A stretch of DNA of 64,000 bases from Streptomyces sp. MJM8645 (lineage in GTDB: Bacteria; Actinomycetota; Actinomycetes; Streptomycetales; Streptomycetaceae). Made by a program: the position numbers and the translations under genes. The stretch covers positions 62,001-126,000 of the forward strand of contig NZ_LJJF01000003.1 of NCBI RefSeq assembly GCF_001625365.1, read 5' to 3'. Below, in pieces: positions 16,499 to 25,200 of the stretch. A model generated the notes under the pieces. The model was given only the letters and a program-made list of their open reading frames with translations, was not told the DNA's origin and searched no databases. The number at the start of each line of letters is the position of its first letter. Positions within the stretch are counted from its first letter, which is position 1.

Positions 16499-17202
16499 GG
16501 CAGGCAGGTGCGGGCGCGGGGCTGTGCCGGGTGGGGTGGGGGGTCGGCGAGTTGGGTGCGCAGGCGTAGCAGGGCGTCGCGGATGCGGGTCTTGACGGTG
16601 CCGAGGGGGGCGCCGAGGGCTTCGGCGGCCTGGGCTTGGGTGCGGCCGCCGTAGTAGACCAGCAGCAGGCATTCGCGCTGGACGTCGGTGAGGGTGGCCA
16701 GGGCGCGGCGGAGCCGTTCGCGTTCCCGGCCGCGGTCCAGGTCGTGTTCGACCTGGTCGGCGACCTCGTCGAAGACCGGGGTGTAGGCGCGCAGGGCGGC
16801 GGTGCGGTCGCGGTCGGCGGCGGCCTGGGCGGAGCGGACCCGGTCGACGGCGCGCCGGTGGGCGAGGGTGAGCATCCAGGGCAGGACCTCGCCGCGCTCG
16901 GGACGGTAGCGTGCCGCCTCCCGCCACACCTGGAGGAACACCTCCTGGGTGACCTCCTCGGCCTGGGCGTGGTCGCGCAGCACCCGCAGCACGAGGCCCA
17001 GGACGGTTCCGGCGGTGGCGGCGTACAGCTCTTCGAAGGCCCGCTCGTCGCCGCCGGCCACGCGTGCCGCCAGGGTGCGCAGCCCGGCCTGCCCGCCGTC
17101 GCCCGGGGGTTCGCTGCCGGGGGGTTCGGTGCGGGGAGTCTCGCCTGCCGGGGGCCGGGGCGCCGGGGACCGGGTGGCCGGCCGGTCGATCAGTGCGTGC
17201 AC
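16489..17202 (-). CDS. second SigK/LitS-like ECF sigma factor
   Basis: 237 residues from a GTG at 17202. A Pro/Gly-rich N-terminal tail of about 40 residues precedes region 2 (ERAFEELYAATAGTVLGLV, EEVTQEVFLQVWREAARY) and region 4 (VQRECLLLVYYGGRTQAQAAEAL, GTVKTRIRDALLRLR). It resembles the factor at 10350-10934 over the whole core, including the AQAAADRD linker. No anti-sigma gene adjoins it. The nearest co-directional gene downstream is litR, and a LitR-LitS pairing is known in Streptomyces. The last residues overlap A7 and look appended. Confidence 0.88.
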   Translation of the reverse strand: MHALIDRPATRSPAPRPPAGETPRTEPPGSEPPGDGGQAGLRTLAARVAGGDERAFEELYAATAGTVLGLVLRVLRDHAQAEEVTQEVFLQVWREAARYRPERGEVLPWMLTLAHRRAVDRVRSAQAAADRDRTAALRAYTPVFDEVADQVEHDLDRGRERERLRRALATLTDVQRECLLLVYYGGRTQAQAAEALGAPLGTVKTRIRDALLRLRTQLADPPPHPAQPRARTCLPNL

Positions 17203-17445
17203 ACGGCGACCGTCTCGGAGCGGCCACCGCCTGGGCTACTCGCATCGTTTGCGCATCGTTGTGCCCGCGCGTGTGCCCGCGCGTGTGCCCCCGGGCTGCC
17301 GTGGTGGTCCGGCCCGTCCGGCCTCGAAGCGTTGTGAGCCGCGTCACTTTCGCGGTGGCGGTGCAGCAGGGCGGTGCCGGGGTCCGTCATGGGGGCGAAG
17401 GTGACGGCGGAAGAGCGAGAAGAGTGAAGAGAGCGAGGGCGGCGG

Positions 17446-17991
17446 GTGAGGCTGCGCAGGGCCAGTCCCGGGATCGACTTCGTCGAGTTCGTACAGCAGC
17501 GTTCGGGCGCGCTGTTCCGGACGGCGTACGTGCTCACCGGGGACGCGCACACCGCGGAGGACCTCGTCCAGGAGGCGCTGGAACGGTCCTGCCGCAACTG
17601 GCGGCGGGTGGCGGCCGCAGAGGTGCCCGAGGCGTACGTGCGCCGGATCCTGGTGAACCTGGTCAACGACCGGTGGCGGCGGCTGAGCCGCTCCGGTGAG
17701 CGGCCCGGCGCGGCGCCCGGCGCCGAGCACGCCGACCCGCGCGACGCCTACCGGTCGGTGGAGTTGCGCGCGGAGCTCGTCACGGCGCTGCACACGCTGC
17801 CGATGGGGATGCGCACCGTGGTCGTCCTGTACTACCTCCACGATCTGGGGGACCAGGAGATCGCGCAGACGCTGGACATCTCCCCCGGCGCCGTGCGTTC
17901 CCAACTCGCCCGCGGCCTCGCGAAACTGCGGTCCGCACTGCCCCGGCAGGACGTCCCGTCCGCGCCGCCGACCTCGCGCGGAGGTGCGTGA
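17446..17991 (+). CDS. SigE-family (SigM-like) ECF sigma factor
   Basis: 181 residues from a GTG with GAGGG 7 bases upstream. Region 2 is FVQQRSGALFRTAYVLTGDAHTAEDLVQEALERSCRNW; region 4 is HTLPMGMRTVVVLYYLHDLGDQEIAQTL and SPGAVRSQLARGLAKLR (both given in outline). This is the actinobacterial SigE group with the diagnostic AYVLTGD and AEDLVQEAL. It overlaps the next gene by one base (TGATG). Its divergent neighbour is the SigK-like gene, 243 bases away. That gap contains a 12-base GTGCCCGCGCGT tandem repeat near 17262-17290. Confidence 0.88.
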   Translation: MRLRRASPGIDFVEFVQQRSGALFRTAYVLTGDAHTAEDLVQEALERSCRNWRRVAAAEVPEAYVRRILVNLVNDRWRRLSRSGERPGAAPGAEHADPRDAYRSVELRAELVTALHTLPMGMRTVVVLYYLHDLGDQEIAQTLDISPGAVRSQLARGLAKLRSALPRQDVPSAPPTSRGGA

Positions 17992-18596
17992 TGACCCGCT
18001 TCCCGTCCCACGATCCCGACCCCGGCCACCCTGCCTCCGCCCCCGACCCCGACTTCGACAAGGAACTCCTCGCCGCCATGACCGCATTCGCCGACAACAC
18101 CCCGGCCCCCGTCATCGACGCCCTCGCCATCCGGCGCACGGTGCGCCGTCGCACCGTGCTCAGCGGCGCGGTGGCGGCGGCCGCGGTGGTCGCCATCGGC
18201 ACGGGTGCGGCACTGCTCGCGCCGGGTTCGGGCCCGTCGCCCTCCGGTGGCCTGCCCGCGGGCCCCGCGAACGCTTCGGCGCCGATGTCCTCCGGCGCGC
18301 CATCCCCCGCCGGGTCCGCTCCCGCGCCCGGGCCGTCGATGGCCTTCGGCACCCCCTCCCCGGTGATGCAGCCGACCGACGGGGTGCAGGTGAGTGTGCC
18401 GCCGGTCGTCAACCTGGCCAAGGACGCGGCCGTCAGGGCGCTGGAGGCGGCGGGACTGCGCTACGAGGTCCACGAGTTCACCGACTGGAACGTGCCCGCC
18501 GGGTCGGTCATCAACTCCGAGCCGCAGGCCGGCCACACCGTACCTGCGCACTCGACGGTCCAGGTGTTCGTCTCCAAGGGCAGGCCGGGCCGCTGA
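17991..18596 (+). CDS. membrane-anchored PASTA-domain protein, putative sigma partner
   Basis: 201 residues, translationally coupled to the sigma gene. A short cytoplasmic N terminus (DFDKELLAAMTAFADNTPAPVIDALAIRRTVRRR) is followed by one membrane segment near residue 60 (LSGAVAAAAVVAIGTGAALL). A Pro/Ser-rich spacer leads to one PASTA domain (VPPVVNLAKDAAVRALEAAGL, SVINSEPQAGHTVPAHSTVQVFVSKG). PASTA modules bind peptidoglycan fragments or beta-lactams. The layout (cytoplasmic tail, membrane, outer sensor) suits an anti-sigma factor sensing the wall, though no classical anti-sigma motif is seen. Confidence 0.8.
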   Translation: MTRFPSHDPDPGHPASAPDPDFDKELLAAMTAFADNTPAPVIDALAIRRTVRRRTVLSGAVAAAAVVAIGTGAALLAPGSGPSPSGGLPAGPANASAPMSSGAPSPAGSAPAPGPSMAFGTPSPVMQPTDGVQVSVPPVVNLAKDAAVRALEAAGLRYEVHEFTDWNVPAGSVINSEPQAGHTVPAHSTVQVFVSKGRPGR

Positions 18597-18811
18597 CCGG
18601 CGCCGACATATCCAACACCGCTACGCAGGAGGCAAGTTGACGATATCCCCCGGCCTCCCACCACACGGGCGGCGAGGAGGCGGGCGAGGCCGTGCGCAGC
18701 AGGGTGGGCGGGCCGTGGACTGGGCCGTGGACTGGGCCGGCCGGGTGAGGAGCGACACGGTGTCGGGCCCCTGCCCCCGCCCCCCTGCTGCGGGCCCCAC
18801 CTGCGGCGATC

Positions 18812-18824
18812 TAGGGTGCAGGCA
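18812..18824 (+). promoter_or_regulatory. leaderless -10 element of the carbonic anhydrase gene
   Basis: TAGGGT at 18812-18817 is 6 bases before the ATG and no Shine-Dalgarno exists, so transcription probably starts at the start codon. The 227-base gap upstream holds nothing else recognisable. Confidence 0.6.
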
Positions 18825-19456
18825 TGATCTCCTCACCGATATCCGGCCCCGACCAGGCGATGCGGGTGCTGATGGAGGGCAATGCCCGTTTCGTCGCGGG
18901 CAGCCCGGAGCACCCCAACCAGGACGCCGGGCGCAGGGCCGCCCTCGCTCCGGCGCAGCGGCCCTTCGCGGTGCTGTTCGGCTGTTCGGACTCCCGGCTG
19001 GCGGCCGAGATCATCTTCGACCGGGGGCTGGGCGACCTGTTCGTGGTGCGGACGGCCGGGCACGTCACCGGGGCGGAGGCGCTGGGCAGCATCGAGTACG
19101 GGGTGAGCGTGCTGGAGTGTCCGCTGGTGGTGGTGCTGGGGCACGACTCGTGCGGCGCGGTGGGCGCGGCGATGGAGGCGCTGGACCGGGGGCGGCTGCC
19201 GGGCGGGTTCGTGCGGGACGTGGTGGAGCGGGTCACCCCGAGCGTGGTGTCGGCCCGGGCCGCGGGCATCGAGGACCCGGACGGGATCGTCGACGAGCAC
19301 ATCCGCCAGACCGTGGACCTGCTGCTGGAGCGTTCCCAGCTGCTGGCCGCCAAGGTGGCCGAGGGCTCGGCGGCCGTCGTGGGCCTGTCCTACCGGCTGC
19401 GCGACGGCCAGGCCCGTACGGTGGCCGCCCGCGGTCCGGTCAGCGCCTCGCTCTGA
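18824..19456 (+). CDS. beta-class carbonic anhydrase
   Basis: 210 residues. Zinc ligands are visible as CSDSRL (Cys and the Asp-Arg dyad) and GHDSCGA (His, Cys), in the spacing of beta-carbonic anhydrases. RTAGHVTGAEALGSIEYGV is also typical. It interconverts carbon dioxide and bicarbonate in the cytoplasm. It is monocistronic and distinct from the cyanate-operon enzyme at 31367-31981. Confidence 0.92.
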   Translation: MISSPISGPDQAMRVLMEGNARFVAGSPEHPNQDAGRRAALAPAQRPFAVLFGCSDSRLAAEIIFDRGLGDLFVVRTAGHVTGAEALGSIEYGVSVLECPLVVVLGHDSCGAVGAAMEALDRGRLPGGFVRDVVERVTPSVVSARAAGIEDPDGIVDEHIRQTVDLLLERSQLLAAKVAEGSAAVVGLSYRLRDGQARTVAARGPVSASL

Positions 19457-19670
19457 CCGCCGGCCCGTACGGGTGCTGAACCGGCCCGTACGGCCGAACC
19501 GGTGTGCCGGGCCGAACCTCCGCGCAGGGCCGACCAACGTGGGGCCGCCCGGTGTACAGGGCCGTCCGCCGGGGCCGGGAACGCCGTGTCCGATCACCGC
19601 CAGCGCCCCCTCCCGGGCGGGGGCAGAGTCGGAGGCCGGCAACGGTTTCCCACTCAAGGACGGCATTCCC

Positions 19671-20312
19671 GTGCACAAGGCCACCGATCTCAAGGTCCTC
19701 TACTTCGGCACCCCGGTGGTGCTGATCAGTTCGCGCAACGAGGACGGCGGCGCCAACCTGGCGCCGATGTCCTCGGCGTGGTGGCTGGGGCAGTCCTGCG
19801 TGCTGGGCCTCGGCAACACTGCCCAGACGGCCGTCAACCTGCGGCGCGAGGGCGAGTGCGTGCTCAACCTGCCCTCCTCCGGGCAGGTGGACGCCGTCGA
19901 CGCCCTCGCGATGCTGACCGCCAATCCGGATCTGACCGAGCGCCGGCGCCAGCAGGGCTACCGCTTCGAGCGGGGCAAGTTCGCCGCCGCCGGGCTCACC
20001 GAGCAGCCGTCGGAGCTGGTGCGGGCGCCGCGCGTCGCCGAGTGCCCGGTCCAGTTGGAGTGCCGGTTGGAGGCGGCCACGCCGCTGGCGGGCAACCCGC
20101 AGTGCACCGCTTTCGAGGTCACCGTGGTGCGCGCGCACGTCGAGGAGCGCCTGCTCGTGCCCGGCACGGACCACTACGTGGACCCGCTCGGCTGGGATCC
20201 GCTGATCATGAAGTTCTGCGAGTTCTTCGGCGACGGGCGCCGGCTCGCCCCTTCCCGCCTTGCCGAGGGTTGGCAGATGCCGGGCCGCCTGCCCGTCGGT
20301 GTCCGGGCCTGA
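19671..20312 (+). CDS. flavin reductase-like FMN-binding split-barrel protein
   Basis: 213 residues from a GTG at 19671 with AAGGA about 9 bases upstream; a longer frame upstream is repetitive. The fold markers are FGTPVVLISSRNEDGGANLAPMSSAWWLG near the N terminus and LNLPSSGQVD. These match flavin reductase-like proteins that bind FMN and protect or process small molecules. The conserved C-terminal block ends PLIMKFCEFFGDGRRLAPSRLAEGW. No oxygenase partner is adjacent. The substrate is unknown. Confidence 0.8.
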   Translation: MHKATDLKVLYFGTPVVLISSRNEDGGANLAPMSSAWWLGQSCVLGLGNTAQTAVNLRREGECVLNLPSSGQVDAVDALAMLTANPDLTERRRQQGYRFERGKFAAAGLTEQPSELVRAPRVAECPVQLECRLEAATPLAGNPQCTAFEVTVVRAHVEERLLVPGTDHYVDPLGWDPLIMKFCEFFGDGRRLAPSRLAEGWQMPGRLPVGVRA

Positions 20313-20440
20313 CGCCCCGCCGCAGGTCCGCGAGCCCCCGCCGCCCGCCCGGCCGTCCGACGAGCCGCCCGCCTACCCGACCACCCAGCCGAGCAGCCGT
20401 CCGCCCGGCCGACCGTCCGACCGTCCGACCGTCCGACCGC

Positions 20441-20947
20441 CTAGTCGGCCGCCGCGGCGGGCACCAGGTCGTGGAGCAGGAAGTGGAGCTCGGTGTCGTC
20501 CGTCGACTCCATCCACAGCCCGTCGGCGTCGAGCACCGAGGCCGCGACCACCCGCGCCTCGGCGACGAGTTCGGGGTGGGAGTCGAAGCCCGGCCACGGC
20601 AGGACGGGGAAGTCGTTGTCCTCGCCGAAGCGCCGTACCTGTTCGATGTCGCCCAGGACGGCGGGCGGCAGCGACTCGTTCGCCCAGGACCACAGCCAGG
20701 TCTGCCGGGCGAGGCTGACGCTGCCGATCATCGTGAGCCGGCCGGTGAGGAACACCTCGCTCTTGCGCGACCACTTCCTCTTGCGCGACCAGGTGATCCG
20801 CGCGTCGTCCATCGACCAGTGGTACTGCACGTCACCTGACAGTCCGAAGCGCTCGACCATGAGGGCCTGCCGCGCGCGGGCACGTTCGCGGGCCGCGATC
20901 ACGACGCCCTCCCACCGGGAGTGGTCGTGCTTCGAGTGGTCGTCCAC
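20441..20947 (-). CDS. conserved hypothetical protein, DUF6882-like
   Basis: 168 residues from a GTG at 20947 preceded by GAGGAGG. Soluble, with tryptophan-rich motifs WSMDDARITW, ARQTWLWSWANESLP and LLHDLVPA that recall the DUF6882 family of uncharacterised actinobacterial proteins. No catalytic residues can be named. A GACCGTCC tandem repeat lies just beyond its stop codon (20409-20440). Confidence 0.7.
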   Translation of the reverse strand: MDDHSKHDHSRWEGVVIAARERARARQALMVERFGLSGDVQYHWSMDDARITWSRKRKWSRKSEVFLTGRLTMIGSVSLARQTWLWSWANESLPPAVLGDIEQVRRFGEDNDFPVLPWPGFDSHPELVAEARVVAASVLDADGLWMESTDDTELHFLLHDLVPAAAAD

Positions 20948-21048
20948 CGTGCCTCCTCGTACGGAACTGCCGGCAAGATCATCCCATCCGGCCTGCTGCT
21001 CCGTCCGGGCCCGTCGGCCCCACCCCGGCGTGATCCGGAAGAGAGCCC

Positions 21049-21636
21049 CTACGCGCTGGCGCCGCAGGAGTCGCAGATGCGGGTGGCGGGCAGTTGGAGG
21101 AAGCAGGAGGGGCAGATCGCCGGGGGGCGGGGCGGGGTGGCGGCGGCCGCCTTGCGGTTGACGGCCGCTTGCAGGCGCGGGGCCAGGGCGGGGGTGCCGC
21201 CGTCGGCGGGCAGTTGGGCGCCGAAGTGCCGGTAGCAGGCGAGGCGGGCGGCGGCGGCGTGGTGTTCGCGGTCCATGTCCGCTGCGAGCGGCGGCTGTCC
21301 GGCCACGGCCAGTACTTCCTGGTAGCCGACGCCGACCATGCCGTCGGTGGAGTGGACCACCAGTGCGGTCAGCGGCGGGTCCCCGCGGCGGTGTGCCTCG
21401 CGCACCACCAGGGCCAGGACTTTGCCGATCCAGGTGCGCTGGTGCACCCGGGTGCGCACTCCGGCCGCCTCCTGGACGGTCTCGGCCAGTTCGGAGTAGG
21501 TGATCACCGCGTGGTAGCGGCGGGCCACGTCCACCAGGGCCGGGTAGGCGGCCCTGGTCCAGGCGACCTGGGCCTGGGTGGAGCTGACCGCCGAACCGTC
21601 CGCGACCCGCCAGTAGCCGCGCTGTTGCTGTTCCAT
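21049..21636 (-). CDS. hypothetical protein with C-terminal zinc ribbon
   Basis: 195 residues from the ATG at 21636. The body contains YHAVITYSELAETVQEAAGVRTRV, GKVLALVVREAHRRGDPPLTALVVHSTDGMVGVGYQEVL, a layout found in uncharacterised streptomycete proteins. The C terminus has CPSCFLQLPATRICDSCG, two CxxC pairs that should bind one zinc ion. A nucleic-acid role is possible but not shown. Confidence 0.72.
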   Translation of the reverse strand: MEQQQRGYWRVADGSAVSSTQAQVAWTRAAYPALVDVARRYHAVITYSELAETVQEAAGVRTRVHQRTWIGKVLALVVREAHRRGDPPLTALVVHSTDGMVGVGYQEVLAVAGQPPLAADMDREHHAAAARLACYRHFGAQLPADGGTPALAPRLQAAVNRKAAAATPPRPPAICPSCFLQLPATRICDSCGASA

Positions 21637-21957
21637 TCGACCGCCCCTGAAACCTCGTCCGCCGGCCCCCGCCGGGAGCGAGGCTACCCCGCCCTGTGGC
21701 GCCCCGGGCCGCCGGGGGCTTGACTTCAAGTGCTGTTGAAGTCGTCGAATAGTCCCGACCGCAGCCGTACGGGCATCGCGGTCGATGCCCCGCCCGTACG
21801 GAACGACCCGGGTCCGGGGCCGCCTGCTTCCCGATCGTGCCGCAGGCGGCCCCGGCCCCGTCGTCGTCCGCCGGCCCACCACCCGCCACAGGGCGCAGGC
21901 CGGGCGTCACCACCAGAACCAGGGACCGGGCGTCACCGGCAGAGCCGCACGGCGGGC
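21637..21957. promoter_or_regulatory. gene-free stretch with a MerR-type dyad promoter
   Basis: Within this 321-base gap, GACTTCAA (21722-21729) and TTGAAGTC (21736-21743) form a perfect 8-base dyad around GTGCTG. It lies between TTGACT (21720-21725) and TCGAAT (21745-21750), which are 19 bases apart, the over-long spacer used by MerR activators. No MerR gene with an obvious matching role is adjacent and no protein-like frame follows on the plus strand. On the minus strand TAGCCT near 21684 could serve the zinc-ribbon gene. Confidence 0.45.
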
Positions 21958-22170
21958 TCAGGCCGCCGCTTCGGCGAGGGTGTGGGCGACGAGGGCGTTG
22001 GCGTGGCCGTGGCCGAGGCCGTGCTCGGTCTTGAGCCAGGCGACGAGCTCCATGTGCTTGCCGAGCGGGGAGGCCCGGATGAGGTCCTTCCACTCGGCGA
22101 CGGGTCGGCCGTACTTCTTCTCGATGGACGGGAAGTAGCTGGCGGGGCCCTTGGCGGGGGTGGCGGTCAT
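21958..22170 (-). CDS. DUF4287 small protein
   Basis: 70 residues, starting MTATPAKGPASYFPSIEKK and containing GRPVAEWKDLI and GLGHGHANALVAHTL. This is the complete DUF4287 domain, a short helical module common in actinobacteria and of unknown function. GAAAGGG precedes the ATG. Confidence 0.82.
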   Translation of the reverse strand: MTATPAKGPASYFPSIEKKYGRPVAEWKDLIRASPLGKHMELVAWLKTEHGLGHGHANALVAHTLAEAAA

Positions 22171-22194
22171 GGTCGGTACGCCCTTTCGGGAACG

Positions 22195-22235
22195 GATGCG
22201 GTCGCGGTCTACCCAGGTAGGACCGCGACCGCATC
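22195..22235 (-). terminator. terminator of the Pls-like gene
   Basis: Perfect 15-base arms (GATGCGGTCGCGGTC at 22195-22209, complement at 22221-22235) around an 11-base loop that can itself pair (TACC/GGTA). It starts 32 bases beyond the synthetase stop codon and lies just upstream of the DUF4287 gene. Confidence 0.7.
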
Positions 22236-22267
22236 GTCAACTCATCGCCCGGCCAAAGTGATCTGCG

Positions 22268-25200
22268 TCACACTCCGACCTTGCGCTTGGCCCGCCGCCC
22301 GGCGGCCGGGGTGGGGTTGGCGTTCCAGGCGGCGACGGGGTTGCCGAGCCAGCGGGTGGTGCCGGGGACGTTCTCGCCGCGCATGACCAGGGAGGCGGGG
22401 CCGACGGTGGTGCCGGCGCCGAGGGAGGAGTTGAGCAGGACGATGGAGTGCGGGCCGGTGGTGGAGCCGGGGCCGAGGTGGACGGGGCCCAGGCGCATGA
22501 CCCGGTCGTGGAAGAGGTGGGTCTGCAGGACGGTGCCGCGGTTGACGCTGGCGCCGGCCTCGACGGTGACGAGGTCGCTCTCGGGCAGCCAGTGGGTCTC
22601 GCACCACACGCCGCGCCCGATGTGGGCGCCGAGGCTGCGCAGCCAGGCGTTGAGGTAGGGCGTGCCGGTGATGGTGGAGCCGCCGAAGGGCATGGCGAGT
22701 TCCTCGACGAAGCTGTCGTAGAGCTCGTTGCGCCACACGAAGGTGGACCACAGGGGGTGTTCGGCGACGCGGAAGCGTCCGACGAGGAGCCACTTGGCGG
22801 CGGTGGTGACCAGGCAGGCGATGAGGGCGGCGCCGATGAGGACGAGGCCGGCGGCGGCGAGGGCGCGCGTGAGGCCGTAGTCGTCGCGCAGTTCCTGGAG
22901 GGTGGCGAGGACGAGGTCGCCGAGGAGGGCGGCGAGGACGATGGGCAGCAGGCGGCACAGTTCGACGCCGGCGCGGGCCCACATCAGGCGCCGGGGCGGG
23001 TTGTAGGTGCGGGCGTCGCCGCCGGCGGCCGCGACGCGCGGCAGGGCGAAGGCGGGGCGGCCGAGCCAGGAGGAGCCTTCGGGGGCGTTGACGGGGGTGT
23101 CGGACAGGACGCCGACGAGGGAGTTGTCGGGCAGTCGGCGGCCGGGGCCGACGATACCGGAGTTGCCGACGAAGGAGCGGCGCCCGACGTGCGAGGGGCC
23201 GATGTGCAGCCAGCCGCCGCGCAGTTCGTAGGGGGCGACGAGGGTGTCGTCGGCGAGGAAGGCGCCGTCGTCGACGCGCATCAGGCCGGGCAGGGACAGG
23301 ACGGTGGAGGCTTCGACGCGGCGGCCGACCTTGGCGCCGAGCAGGCGCAGCCACACCGGGGTGAAGAGGCTGGCGTAGAAGGGGAAGAGGGTGCGCCGGG
23401 CGGTGTCGCTGAGCCGGGTGACGGCCCAGGCGCAGTAGGCGACGCGGCCGTGGGCGGGGTGGAAGCCGGGGCGCAGCGGGATGGACAGGAGGCGGACCAT
23501 GATCGCTATCAGCGTGGCGTGGCACACCAGGGTGAGGGCGGCCAGCGGGATGGTGGCGGGCAGGAGTTGGAGGAGGGCCGCGGTGAGGGTGCGGTCGGTG
23601 TCGACCATCGTGAAGACGATGGCGAGCGCGGGGAGGGCGGCGATGATCGGCAGGAGGCCGAAGACGGTCAGGCCGACGCCGTAGGCGAGGTTCCAGAAGC
23701 GGGAGCGGGGGGTGGCGGCGGCTGCGGGCCAGGTGGTGCGGGCCTCGGTGGAGGGCCGGGCCGGGGAGCCGTGCCAGTGTTCGCCGGCGGGTACGGCGCC
23801 GGTGACGCAGGAGCCGGGGGCGATGTCGGCGCCGGCGCCGATGCGGGCGCCGGGCATGAGGGTGGAGCGGCCGCCGATGCGGGCGCCGTCGCCGATGTCG
23901 ATGCGGCCGAGGTGGAGGGTGTCGCCGTCGAGCCACCAGCCGGCGATGTCGGCTTCGGGTTCGACGGTGGCGCCGGCGCCGATGCGGGCGAGGCCGGTGA
24001 CGGGGGGCAGGGTGTGCAGGAGGACGCCGGCGCCGATGCGGCAGCCGAGCGCGCGGGCGTAGCGGCGGGCCCAGGGGGTGCCGGCGAGGGCGCCGACGCC
24101 GAAGAGGGTGACGGCGCGTTCGGCGGCCCACAGTCGCAGGTGGGCCTGGCCGCCGCGGGGGTGGCTGCCGGGGCGCAGGCCGGCGGTGAGCAGGCGGGCG
24201 GTGCCGGCGGCGAGGAGGGTGCGGCCGGGGGCGCTGTAGAAGAGGAGGAGGCCGGCGGCGACGGGCCACCAGGAGCTGTGCGGGGCCCAGCTGAGCTGGT
24301 TGCCGATGAGGTTGTCGAAGGCGGTGAGGGCGAGGATCCAGCGCAGTCCGGAGATGCTGAAGACGCCGAGCAGGATGAGGGTCTGCCACAGGCCGGCGCT
24401 GGCGGGGGTGCGGCGCACGGTGCGGACGGGGACGGGGGTGGGGGTGTGTGCGGCGCCGCCGGTATGAGGGGGGCCGGCGAGGTTGTCAAGATAATCGGCG
24501 AGGTCGCCGAGGACGGGGTGGGCGTAGAGGTCGGCGACGGAGACGCCGGGGTGGCGGGTGCGCAGTTCGGAGACGAGGCGGGCGGCGGTGAGGCTGGAGC
24601 CGCCGAGGGCGAAGAAGTCGTCGCCGGGGCCGGGGGCCGTGCCGAGCATGCTCTCCCAGCGGCCGGCGAGCCAGCCGGCGGTGCCGTCCAGGGGGGCGGC
24701 GGTGCCGGGGGTGGCGGTGCCGGTGGTGGCGAGCGGCCAGGGCAGGGCGTTGCGGTCGACCTTGCCGGAGGTGCGGGTGGGCAGGGAGTCGACGAGGGCG
24801 AGGACGGGCACGAGCGGGGCGGGCAGGCGTCCGAGCAGGTGCTGGCGGGCGGCGGTGAGGTCGGGGGTGGTGCCGGGCTGGGCGACGAGGTAGCCGATCA
24901 GCAGGTCGGCGCCGGCGGGGCTCTTGCGGACGGCGGCGGCCGCGGCGCGGATGCCGGGCAGGGCCTGGAGGGCGGCGTCGATCTCGCCGAGTTCGATGCG
25001 CCGGCCGCCGAGTTTGATCTGGTCGTCGGCGCGGCCGACGAAGACGAGGCCTTCGGGGTCGTTGCGCACGAGGTCGCCGCTGCGGTAGACGCGCGGGGAG
25101 GCGAGGGCGGGGTGGGCGCTGAACTTCTCGGCGTCCTTGGCGGGGTCGAGGTAGCGGGCGGTGCCGATGCCGGTGATGAGGAGTTCGCCGGTCTCGTACC

